From NCBI RefSeq assembly GCF_030463565.1, contig NC_134643.1, forward strand, positions 123,238,309 to 123,302,308: 64,000 nt of DNA. Direction: 5' to 3'. Origin of the DNA: Pelecanus crispus. Its lineage: Eukaryota > Chordata > Aves > Pelecaniformes > Pelecanidae. Position 1 is the first letter of the stretch, and the number at the start of each line of letters is the position of its first letter. Positions 52,426-64,000 of the stretch are shown in pieces. The position numbers and the translations under genes are program-made. The notes beneath the pieces are model-generated. The model saw only the letters and a program-made list of their open reading frames with translations. It was not told where the DNA came from and ran no database searches.

Positions 52426-55229
52426 TTCTGGTGTGCTAAGTTTTTCCAAATACTTCATATAAAATCAAGCTCTAAATAGCTTGCCAAAAGGTATGCAGAA
52501 TGACTTTGACAAGTCTTAGAACAAAATACAGATCTCTAAACACCTCAATTTCTGCTTTAAAACCAAGATTTCCTTTTCTTTAAAGTCATCCTTTAGGATG
52601 CTTCGTGCTGAGGACAAAAGGGGGAAAAAAAAACCCCAGAAGGAAAATTTGTGTAAGTGGAGATGTTGCTCAGGGACTGAGAACATATTTGTTGCCTTAT
52701 CTACTGCTTTTTTAATCCCAGGAAGTGCCAGGCAATTGGAATATGAAGATTGGTATCTTTTAAATATATCGACACTTGGAAATCTTCTGGATTAAACACC
52801 ATTACATAACTCTTTCCATTAGTGCCTTAAGTTGATGAAAAAGCTAAACAATTTCAAGCCCTTTTTTGTGAGGAGGCAGGGGAGGCTCTTGAGCAAGGCG
52901 TATGCCCCGGAGCTGGGCGTGCTGCCTGCAACGCGGGCAGGTGTTGAGGAACTGGCTTCCTCACCTCGCTCTGCCCCGAGTGGGAACAGTCGGCAGAGGC
53001 ACAAATCTGTGGCTGAAGGGGATGAATCCTTCAGGTGCACAGAGGGGGCAGCAGGACGGATTCCTGCCACCCTCAAATGGGAAAAGCCTTCCCCTTAGCA
53101 GGCGAAGCAGGAGGTCTCCGGTGCCGGTGCTGGAGAGCTGGCTGAGCCCGCATCCCGGGTGGGATTTGTTCAGAGAACGGCTGAAGACCTGGTGGTCCAG
53201 GCGGGAGGAAGGAGTGCACTGGGAGTGTGCAGGCACAGGTTTTATCTTGTCACTGAGATCCGACAGGGTAAAGAGTTGAGAAGATCCCTGAGCCTCCTCC
53301 TGCCTGTCCCGGAGAATGAAATGTCCCTTGTTTTGCCTCGGTGAAGCAACAGGTGCGGAGATTTGATTGAACGGAAGAAAATATGCGCCCGGAGAGCATC
53401 TCCTGGGCCCTGCAGCCCAGCCACATCTTGTGTTCCGCACTTACATAACAGAGCAAGATCCATCTTAAATTACATCTTTCTGTCTCTAATAGCCCCCTGG
53501 AAGGCTGCCAGGGCTGCTCTGATACCTAGGACCCATCTTCTAATTTCCAGCCTAAATTCATTGACGGTCAGTTTACAGAATAACCACTTGTTCTTGAGCC
53601 AACACTGTCCTTCGGTGCAAATGGTTCTCCTCCCTCCCTGATGTTGAACCTCTCTGCTGTGTTTATTGACTGTAATTATCTTCCCTCTCAGCCTCTGTTT
53701 CGGCATGCTGAATAAACCCAGCTATGCTAATCTCTTCTTTAAAGTAAGTTCTGTATTCCTCTTGTCATACTAACAGCCCTCCTTTGCACCCGCTGCCACC
53801 TGAATTAATTTTTCTTGAACACTGGATAATCATTACTTCATCTGGACCTCAGAGAAGATTTTTCTAAAACTTTCTATACTGCTATTAATAGAATATCCCA
53901 CCTACGGTATCTCAAAATGGCAAAACTGGTGGCCTGCTTCTGGCAGGGAAGGAGGGAAGAGAGGAGATTTCTAACGCCAGACGGAGGGAATTCCTTGGGA
54001 CTGCTCTCATTCCTGGGCTACTGCTGGGTATCACCACCCCTCTCGTGTGTCACAGCACAACCAGCCCTGCAGATAAGCAAAGTCTTGGCAGAGATAACGT
54101 GTCACGGTAACAAAAATTTATCCCTGTCAAACTTACTATTTGGAGAGGATCCAAACGGCGTTACGGACTTTACAAATCGAATGGAAGACATGCCTCTTGC
54201 TGTAAGGAGTCTATTTCTACACGGGATGAAATGACTGAGTAAAAAACTATGTTGAGAGCTGGAGCCAAGAAAAAATGGCCACTACGAAGCTGCAGGTTAT
54301 TTAGTTATATTATTCACATCTTGTGTATATCTTCACCAGACTGATATTTTCTGCTCTATACAATATATTCTGTATATACTATAACCTCACATTCTCCAGG
54401 ATACAGATACGGAAGGTGTTAGTCTCACAGCAAAATGAGAAGTCTCACTAGGCCAGAAGTGCTATGCAACTTCCTTTTGTGCTTCTGCAGATGGCAAGAG
54501 TCACATTTCTGCTGCTCCCTTTTAGTTTATGCTTTAGAGCAAACTTCCTAAGATGTGTTCCAGTTTGGTGGACACAAGTAACTCTGGACAAAAATGGGAG
54601 CACCTGTGCTTGCAGAGCTATGGGATGGATTCAGACACCTTTAAACAGGAGGTTTATATATATTTGTTAGTAGGGGGTTTGCAAAAGGAGGGATTTTTTC
54701 CCCAGAGTGGACTTCTATTAGACAGAATGAAAGAAGAATTGTTTTGCCTATGCTAATCCAGTTCACATGCTCGTGTGCTCATCTCTTCGGATGCAAGCTA
54801 GTTTATGACATGATAAATAGATAGCAGCGTGAGTCTCCTGCTAATGACACTGTGCCCCTTAAAAAGAAAAACTGCTGAGGTTACTCATGGCATTATATAA
54901 AAGTATTATGTGCTGAGCAAGAACTGTGAATCAAAGAAACATATTGTACTTTCAGTAAAAAGATATTTTCTCTCTATAAAATTTCCTTTTTGGTAGAGCC
55001 AGCTGGAAACCTTCCAGCTAAACAGATTTGGTTTGCAAAATATTTGGGAAAACATCACTATTTCAACAAACTTCCTGCGACCTCCCAGTGGCTGTGGCAC
55101 TCAGCTTCTGGGTCCACACCACCGGGGTGGCTTCACCTCCTGCCTTTTCCCCACACAGGAGCTATTTGGTGGCTACTGGCATTGAAAGGAGGGGAAAACA
55201 GAAAGAGCATCTCTCCCCCTTGCCCAAAG

Positions 55230-55570
55230 CGGGCTCCCGGCACGCATTCAGTACGTTGGCTGCCCGCCCCAGGAGACGGGCGATGGAGGGGAGCTCCATC
55301 AAAGGGGTTCTCCCCCGACCGCTAGCAAAATGTAGGCGACCTGGCTCATGGTGGGGAAACTGTGCTCTGGGGCTGGGGAGGAGGCCGCCCGCACATCCAG
55401 GAGAAGCGCCGGAGCCGGGGAGCTTGGCAGCCCTAGCCGTGCTGACTGGAGATGACATGCCCGCTGCCAGCTCTTGCCTGCGCTGCCCGCGCTGCCCGCC
55501 GGTGCGCTGGCGCGACTCGCCCCCTCCTACTCCGCCGGCCTGGGGGAGGCAGGAGCCGTGCCGATAGGAA
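55230..55570. promoter_or_regulatory. CpG-rich island in RUNX1 intron 6
   Basis: About 340 bp with raised GC and CpG (for example GCCCGCGCTGCCCGCCGG and GCGCTGGCGCGACTCG). It directly adjoins the 2.1-kb AT-rich block that starts at 55.89 kb. Overlapping frames are open on both strands, as expected of GC-rich DNA. No gene start recognised. Confidence 0.45.
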
Positions 55571-55892
55571 GGGTGCCAAGCTCAGGCAGCACTCGCTCAA
55601 CATGCCGGGGAGTGTATTTTGGGATGGAGAGGTCAGGTGGTTAATGAAGTGGAAACGGGATGATACGCCGTTAAAGTGCCATGTACTTGCTCTGCAAGCG
55701 CACCGAGTTAAGGAAAGGTGGGGAGACGCAGACGTGTCCAAAGAGAACATAAAAATACCAGCATTTAGCATACTGCACAACAGAAAGAGTTGGCAAGCCC
55801 CTAATCTTGAGAGCCTGTTTATCTGTTTTGGCAGGGAGCTACAAGCACGTCAATCTGGATTCTCAAAAGCGCCTGAAAACTGCATTTTGTAG

Positions 55893-58053
55893 CAGCAAAA
55901 TGTGGAGGCAGAACGACAGCCCCATCGAAGCCCGCTCTTCAACGCTGCCCTGTGAATGGTTCTAACTCTATTAACCTACGGCCTATTAAGCTGATTTAAA
56001 AGTGGAAATATTAAAAATCGGGGCAGGATACAGCCGTAGTAGGAACAAAGCCATTTTAAATCCTCGGGCTTAAATGCCGCCCTTGACTCCACTCCTGTGT
56101 TTCACTGGTTCATGGGAACCCTGATAAACTTGGGCTGTTTTTGGTGGAATGAGATTACGATAGCAAGGACCTTGAAATGTCTCTTAAACAAAGCATATTG
56201 CACCTGGAGGAAGACAAAAGGCTGGCTTGTAACAAAATAATCTCTCAGTCGTTATGTTTCATACTAACTCAAAGAGCTGATCTTTAAATGATCTCTCCTG
56301 CTTTGCTATCGGTGCTAATTCTGCTGCTTCGCTTAAAGATCTGTCAGCAATTTTATTACAGACTCTTGTTTCCAGGGATTTTTGACTTGGTCATAAAAGC
56401 GCGGGTCCCAGCTGAAACTTAACATATAAGGTTACAAAATTAAAAAAAAAGGGAAAGGAAAAAAGCAAGCGAGGAAACTCAGATATTTTTAAGGCTATAA
56501 AAGCATAAAAAGAACCAGAAGCACAGTGATTACAGTGATTATTTGTTTTCCCTAGACAGAAGAAATAGCTTTATTTTATTTATTTATTTAACCTATGGGT
56601 AATTAATAAATCACCAGTTGGAAAAATTGTTTGGGCTAATTTGGAAAAAAAAAATTGAAGTTATTTAATTGCACATTTTTGGATGATATTCCTACCCCAC
56701 TAGTTAGAAATTTATTTATGCAATTTATTAACACAACATTACTGCCTCCAAAACAATACCTTCTTGGCCTGATGACTTACACATTTAAAATGTTTCTATT
56801 GGACCTGAAAAAAATGATACTGTAAAGGAGCCATATAAATTTGTATTTATGTAAAACTCTTGAATTACAGATCTACCTGCTCTGGTTAACATTAACCACT
56901 GTAAAATCAGTAATTGTGTATGTAGTATCTGGTTCAGGCTGGCGTTAGAAGAAACTCAACCATAACATATAGACAGATATATTTAGAGTTATTATATCTA
57001 TAAATTTAAATGCTCATCAAGAGTTTTACTTGAACTTTTTAAACAACACCCTGGCACAGCTCACATGACTGTTTATTTTCTGTTCCCCTCTGTACAAAGG
57101 AAGAGGTGAGTTAAGGTTGAAGCATTAGCCGGGTTTGGAGCTTTAACTGAATTTCCTTACTCTGTGCGTGTAGGTCAAATCCTTTGACATGATATGCTCG
57201 GTACTGGCACAAAGTAATCTTTCAACTTAAACCATGTGTGACGTGGTGGAAGCTTTTTCTCCCCTTCTGTTCCCCTTTGGTCTGTGAATTGGCTATGGTT
57301 AGATCTTTTAAATGAACAGGTGTACTTTCTCCCTCCTTGTGATATGAAAGAAGCATAAAACTCGATTATAGCAATTTATGGTCTCTTAACTTGCTTGGAC
57401 TTGTATCCATGACACAAGCAGCTTTATGCTCAAATTCAAGACTTGGTAAAATAGGAAGTTAAAATTAACCTCAATCCTTTTATAGATGAAAACCTCAACA
57501 AATAAACAGTGGTTTAGTGGCATGGCAACCTGCCCCTTTAAATCCAAGAACTACCCTGAGATGTCTATTTTGAGTTAGTTTTGGTTTTTAAAAAAAGATA
57601 ATTGGACTTGGATGAATAGAAGACTAGCCTGTGATTCATGCTGGTGTGAATTAAAGCAAAGTTTAATGCTACTACTTGGAAGTTAGCAATGTATGGGATT
57701 TTTATGCCCTATTTTATGCCCATATAGAAAAACATTCTGTGCTCTCTTCAGTGAGAGAATTTCCATAGAAGTGTTTCAGCATACAAAGATGCGCAGGTAG
57801 GTATAGCAGTGCTATGGAGCAGGTCAGAAGCATTTCTGTTTTGGGGGCCTGCGTTCTGAAATGTAGCACTGTTTATTAAAAATAATAAAAAAAAGAAAAT
57901 ACCACGACTCCCTAAAGGTCACAGAGAAGGCTGATGCCTGAAAACAAATCACCTTTTGAACACAGGAAAAAATGATGGTGCTGGAGCTCCTTCCTGCCCT
58001 AGCCCTTTTCCCCTGCTGTGATAGCGTGACCCCGAAAAGATGAGCCCTAGAAA
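55893..58053. promoter_or_regulatory. Open-frame-free AT-rich block, possible enhancer
   Basis: 2.16 kb without any frame of 60 codons on either strand, the longest such gap in the window. It is rich in stop codons and developmental-factor-like motifs: AACAAAG (SOX type) near 56044 and 56186, GATAA near 56122, and many TAAT cores. It also holds a (TTTA)n stretch at 56567-56592. The texture resembles conserved non-coding regulatory DNA, but conservation is not testable here. Confidence 0.35.
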
Positions 58054-59824
58054 TTAAAAGGCGTCTGCAGCAGAGACAGTCCCAAATGAGGGAGGCTTCG
58101 GTTTGGCTCTTATTTTACTGATAGTGACTGCAAGCCTCAACAAGTTGCTCAATGGATAATGTGCACCTTTCGGAGGCAGAGGAAAAGGGAAACAGCAGCC
58201 TGAGAGGTGAAGAGGAGGGTAGCAGTGAGGAAACATTAGCAGTTCGATTGCTACCATTTTCTGAGCTACGTCTGCAGGTGAAACACATTAAAATCTTGTT
58301 TGCAAAGCAGAACAACGTACTAAAACTATTTCTGGAGAGAGTAGCTGAATCCCCAGCTGACCGTGAAAAGCCTATAGCTCTGAAGTCGTACAAGTGAGGG
58401 ACTTTCACAGGGAACCAGGGAAGAGGGATACTTGACGTTAAACCTGATACCCTGCTAAGCATATAGTGTTCCCAAGAAGCTGAAGAATGCAAGTCTGCAA
58501 CCGATACCTCCACCCACGTAGCCGCTGGCTGCCGAGTAGCCATAATAATATGTGCGTTTTCTTTTATAGGAACGGAGCTGCGCGCAGGAGAAACCCAACG
58601 TGGTTTGCTCTGCAAATCAGGAAACTACGTGAGGGGACTGCCAGGGGCTGGGAGAGGTGCAGGACTGGACCCTTTCCCAGAGTTGACCTGGCATGGCTCC
58701 AGGGAGGGAAGGAGCTGTGTGGCCCTTCCAACTGTCTTTTTGCCCACCTCTTTCTACCGTATGGCCCGTGGCAATGTATTGTTTTATTTCCCATGCTTCT
58801 CAAAAATGCCTGCTTCTGCTCACAGCGAAGTCAACAGCAGATTTGCAATAGATTTCACTAAGTCAAAGACCTTCCTAGCCCTGGGAATAAAAGGATGTAA
58901 CAAGCATTTACCTTAGGTAAGTGATAACCTTTTCTGCATACAACAAGAGAGTACCCTGGTTTTAAAAACAAATGCCGAAAAAAGAACTTATTCCAATTTG
59001 AAGTAATTATTTCTCCCCAAACCGCAGCAGAGAACCTACACTAAGGCCATTTCATTCTGGCCGGAAGAATAGAAGAAAACTCCATTAGGAACAGCACTCA
59101 CTAAAACTAATACTGTCCTGCACCCTCCTTTTAGGTGCATCTCGCTGTGAATCTGAATTTTGATACACATTTTGCAGAACACATATCAGCTGATGGTTTA
59201 GTGACCTGATTCACTGCTCACCGAGTTCAGCCGATCCCAGGGACAGAGCTGGTTTTAGCAGGGACAGACTCAGCTCTAGCAGTGGCAGATAAGATGTCAA
59301 GCTAGATGACTTGGTTTCATTGGCATCATCTGAGCCTGAGCCTCAGAGGAAATCAGACTTCTGAGTCACCATTTTGCAGGTTTTCATTCAAATAAAACCC
59401 ACTGGATAACCACCAGCCACAGAAATACGCTCGAACCAGCCTGCCCATATTAACGTCTTAGCACTAAGAGGTGGTCTTCAGGGGACAAAGCACTTTGCAA
59501 AGCTTTCCTTGCTATTGCCTTCCTGGGAAACATCAAAGCAAGGCGTTGACTGTATTTCTCACTCATTCAAGTACACCATGTAATTGATAAATATCCATCA
59601 GGAAATACACCTACACATAGGAAAAGGCCTGGCATAATGCATCCTTGCAAGAAAACAACAACTTCCAAGACGTTACGGTGCTAGCATAGGTGAGGTTAAC
59701 AAACACCATGAGCTGTACTGACACCAGGAAGATGAGACAGTACAGACTCCTTCAAATCTGTCAACTCTTTAGAAATACAGACATATGTTAGGAAGCCCCT
59801 CCTTTCACTCATTAAAGGCTCTCA

Positions 59825-60205
<381 letters not shown>

Positions 60206-62514
60206 TTATTTTCTTTTTTAAAAGTTTTTTCTTTTTTCTTTAACCCCTCATCCACTGGCAAAGTACCTAACCAGCTAGCGGGTGTCTGACATTAAACTGA
60301 AACCACCTCCCTGCAAGAACAGGAGACACAAGCAAGTCATGCATTGTAACCATATCGTGGGGCAGCCCAAGACATGGCCTAGTCTGAAAAAACAGATCCA
60401 CTGAAAAATGCAGTGCCTTCTTACACCTCACACTGGGAGAGGAGCCGTTTTTAAAAGGAGGATGGTCTGCAAGGGTGAATAAAAGGAGGAACTTCTAGTG
60501 GCCCCTGTGCTAAACCTGCACTGAAGTAACTCATGAAAAATTCAATCTCGGATTGTCATAAAGTACCATAATTAGAGAAGTATTATGGAGCTATAAAATA
60601 ACAAAGCCAAACAAATCCCATTTTTGGATCCTTTAGCAATGAATTTACAGACAGAAATAGGAAAGAAACAAAAGAAACACCAGAAGCTGGCAGAATTGCA
60701 ACTGGAGTAATGAAGTCTCTCTTAGCAGCATTAGGGGCTTCAAAAACATGAGGTCCCACCAGACATCCGACTATAAGAGAGTAGATGCTGACACTACAGC
60801 ATTGACCAGTGCGCAGTGGACTTGGCCAGCACTCCCCAGGGCAGCCCTTGGGGCACAGTCCCCATGAAGCTCCAGAGCTGCGGCCCCGCAGGGCTGGGAA
60901 GGGACAGGGAAGGCACTGGAGAGGCCCAGCTCCAGCGCAGCATCGAGGCACATCCAGATTCAGCTGGAAGGGCAGAGACATATCTCATCATGGGCAGGAC
61001 TGGTTTCAAGGTAAGCCTTAGCTAGCAGCACCGAGCGGTACACAAGGACTAAGGTAATGCATTTCTAACCGTTGTCTGTGGCTGCTCTCTGCTATGGGAT
61101 CCTTTGTGCGTCAACCTGCAACCGTGAAGACTGCACGCAGAGCATACAAGAGGGACATCTCATCTGCTGGAGCACTTGCTCCTCTGGCAGGCAGGACAAA
61201 AGCACAAATTTCAAATCCTCTTTCCACCCTCTTAAGAGTTAACCTTTTGCCATGACTTTGCAAACCACTTTTGTGTCCATTGGTTTCCAGCCCTACAAGG
61301 TATCCTTCAAAAGTGGGGTATCTTATCCTGCAAGACTGCTGACACTATGCTTTGGGGCTGAAATGGAAACCTCCCTAGCAGAATTGTGTTTGGTGAAATG
61401 TCTGAAATGGGATGATTCAGCAACATTCCCAACCAGGTGGAAGCAAACCTTTCCTTTGTAATTTCCCCCCATCCCCCAGCAAAGCTTTTTCTTCTTAAAC
61501 ATCACAGAAAACAGCCCTTCAGCAGAAAGCCCAAAAGCAGACTGTGTCTGGCACACAAGTTGTCCTTTCAAAAATTCTGTCTCCAGATGGAGGGCAAGAT
61601 ACTGATGGCAATGAGTCCATGAAGAAATATCCTCAACCCACCTGTATTTAGTTGATGGAGTAGGATCCCCAGCTCCAAAAATGTAATTTTCATACTTTCT
61701 GCTTGGGGACCTTCTTATGGAGCAATGAATGTCATCATCCCTCTGTTTCCTCCAAACCCAATCCCATTTTCACACTTTGCATTTGTCTCAAGAAATCAGC
61801 TGCCTCGTGAATCTCTGTGGCTTATCCCTTCCCCTTTCTTCCTATAGGGCACTGTTACCCTGATGGGAATGCATGTCAAATCTCTAGCCCAGAGGTCAAA
61901 CATCTTTTTTTCTACTTGTTCTCTTGAAGAAGGTGGCATTATCCTTGGTTTCTGCTGAAGACGATAGTTTGCTGTCTATCTGCTCTCGATTTTCATTTTC
62001 TTGTCATGAAGAGTTGCCTTCTGCAGCTTGCTTTGCAACTCTGTCCTCCCCGCAAGGAGGTGGCCAGTGCTGTTCCTGCAGTGACTCCTCTCTCAACTCA
62101 CAGCTACAGCAGTGAAGGAGACTGGCATGAAACTCCTGAAAATAATCCACCGTGCCCTATTCCACACATCCCCATAGTATTTAATACATAAACATTCATA
62201 AACACCCAGCTTCCAATTTTGAGTATCAGTGAATAAGCAGCAAAAGATCTCTGAAGAGCTCTGTAAGCCCGTTACTCTACAGAGCACTCTTTCAAGCCAC
62301 CGTAACAGCTCAATCAAGACACAGGACCATTTTGAGTGCTAAAAGGAAAATGTGCATTTAAAAGCAGTTCCCAGTAGCTGCATTTCTAAAATTAAATTTT
62401 ATAACTTGTATTATGGTTCCAAATCACAGTGGCTCAGCGTTTCTTCCTGCTGCCAGGCCCTTTGGCACAGCTTGAACTGTCTCAGATTCCACACTGTGCT
62501 GTAAATTATCCCAA

Positions 62515-62529
62515 GGGGGGGGGGGGGGG
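62515..62529. repeat. Poly(G) tract
   Basis: Fifteen uninterrupted G residues on the plus strand. It is followed about 75 bp later by a run of about 16 A (62604-62620). Confidence 0.9.
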
Positions 62530-62874
62530 TGCGGGAATTAAAATATAAAAAGACATATTATATAGTAGTGGTTTCATCATTAAAGAGTCCCATTAAGGCT
62601 TCCAAAAAAAAAAAAAAAACCCCAAGAGGAGAAGAGAAGAAAGATGAAAAAGACTTTTATCTGACATTCTCATTGGTCAAGAGCAAATGCTTCATTTGTC
62701 AGCAGTGCAAAGCTGGATGCTGACTCAAGCCTTGGGCTTCTTACACTGGACTTGAATACAAACACACGGAGTCATACAAGATGTGTAAAATACCTCATAC
62801 ATTTGGATTATTTTAAGCTTCAGCAGGCTGAACCCAGGGCTTGCAGGGCCAAGAGCCCATGTCCTTCCAAATCC

Positions 62875-62891
62875 ACCCCCCACCCCCCCCC
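62875..62891. repeat. C-rich tract (G-rich on the RUNX1 strand)
   Basis: CCACCCCCCACCCCCCCCCC-type run. The RUNX1-sense strand carries two long G runs separated by single T bases, a guanine-quadruplex-prone pattern. Confidence 0.75.
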
Positions 62892-63899
62892 GATGTAATT
62901 TATTCCTAATTTCAAATTCTGCTCAAACATTTTCGGCTTTTAAGTGAGCGCACCAATGCCAAGTTTGACCTCCTGCTACCCTACTCTCTCTTCCTACCTC
63001 TCCAGTGCTGCCCTCCCGGCATCCGGAATTTTGCCTGCCTGGCACCAAACCAAGCGTCCCGGCAGTGCAAGCCGGTGTGCTAGCAGCCTCACACGGAGGT
63101 GAGTGGTTCCTCTGAAGCCAACAGGACGGGGGCTGCATTAAGGCCAGTGAGGCAAGAATTAAGTTTCCCCCTTCAGTCTAGCTCAGGTACTAAATTCGTG
63201 TCGAGCTGGCACAACGCCGGGCAGGGGAGACAAACCCAAGCTTGCTGTGAACAACCCAGCTCGCAGGCAGCAAGCAGGGCAAATTAACCCGGGCACAGCA
63301 TCCTCCTGAGGTCACTGCGGGGCACCCCCTTCCCAGGCCAGCTCCTTCTAAGCTGATGGGAGTATCTCTGCAGGTCTCCACCGCGCATCCACCAAGCAAA
63401 ACTCCTGGATGCCTGTCCCCCCCCAGCCCTGTGCTGCCGCAGATCATCCTGCCGAACCTGAGATCCGCCTCATCCCTTGGGCTTGTGGAAATCCCACTCG
63501 TGTCAATGTATTTGGGGACAAATACCAGCACCAGTAGGTTCCTTCTGAGGGGAACTCTGCTGTTGTTTTTGTCCATACGTTGTAATTTTTGGTGGGAACT
63601 ATCTAGAAAAAACGTCAGGCAATTGTCACCTCATGATGTAGCTCCAAAAGTGGCTCTTCCTGCCCCCCCCATCAGAAGTGCTCTTTCACCTTTTCTCCCT
63701 TGCTGACTGCTGCAGGTAGCAGCACAGAACCTGTTTTGCATGAAGGTCTGCAGCAGGAATGTAAAGAACTGTGTCACAAAAATGTAACAAATATAAATGG
63801 TTTTCCCAAGCCACTATAAATGCACAGGCAGAGCTTTGCTAGGGTGACTTGTATTTTTGTGTTTGTTAGCTTTACTTTGAAGTTACCCTCCAAACACCT

Positions 63900-64000
63900 T
63901 GCTTAAAGAGCAGGCAAGTTATCCTCACGTCACCCCCGTGAAGCCCAAGACTATTATTATCCCCCTTTTATAAGTGGAAAACTGAATGACAGAGAAATGA
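63900..64000 (+). mobile_element. MIR-like SINE fragment (runs off window)
   Basis: TATTATTATCCCCCTTTTAT, AAGTGGAAAACTGAATGAC and AGAGAAATGA follow the MIR pattern (ttattatccccattttacagatgaggaaactgaggcacagagaaatga). Continues past the edge. Confidence 0.65.

Overview
This is a vertebrate, almost certainly avian, nuclear window. Its anchor is the 3' half of RUNX1 on the minus strand. Three coding exons can be read with intact splice sites, and the last ends in the VWRPY Groucho-recruitment tail. Bird origin is inferred from several CR1 LINE 3' tails (ATTCTATGATTCTATGAT-type ends), a bird-like RUNX1 protein and fairly compact introns. Older MIR-like SINE fragments are also present.

Layout on the plus axis: 1-23.3 kb is downstream of RUNX1. 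It holds a candidate small gene on the minus strand (promoter near 8.59 kb, coding exons at 8.4, 7.7, 4.2 and 3.9 kb), a CpG island at 15.1-16.1 kb, and otherwise sequence with no recognisable exons. 23.3-28.37 kb is the probable RUNX1 3'UTR. 28.37-28.86 kb is RUNX1 exon 8, 28.86-32.75 kb intron 7, 32.75-32.91 kb exon 7, 32.91-59.95 kb intron 6, 59.95-60.14 kb exon 6, and 60.15-64 kb the 3' part of intron 5. The Runt-domain exons lie beyond the right edge. Exon names follow the mammalian convention in which the last three coding exons are 6, 7 and 8.

Exons 6 and 7 are 192 and 162 nt with the same intron phase at both ends, so either could be skipped without a frameshift. Together the three exons encode the regulatory C-terminus of the transcription factor: methylation and phosphorylation sites, transactivation and inhibitory segments, a PPPY motif and the VWRPY tail. 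Intron 6 is rich in possible regulatory DNA: two CpG-rich islands (36.8 and 55.3 kb), a smaller GC-rich patch (38.4 kb), a 2.1-kb block without open frames next to the second island, and a 50-bp perfect alternating purine/pyrimidine tract.

The least expected observation is the candidate gene at 3.8-8.6 kb. It has a TATA box, a strong Kozak ATG, a signal-peptide-like N-terminus and four phase-compatible exons, giving a predicted precursor of about 136 residues. I cannot match it to a known family. It contains a Gly-Lys-Lys amidation/cleavage-type site, so a peptide-hormone precursor is one possible reading. The model rests on splice signals alone and is tentative.
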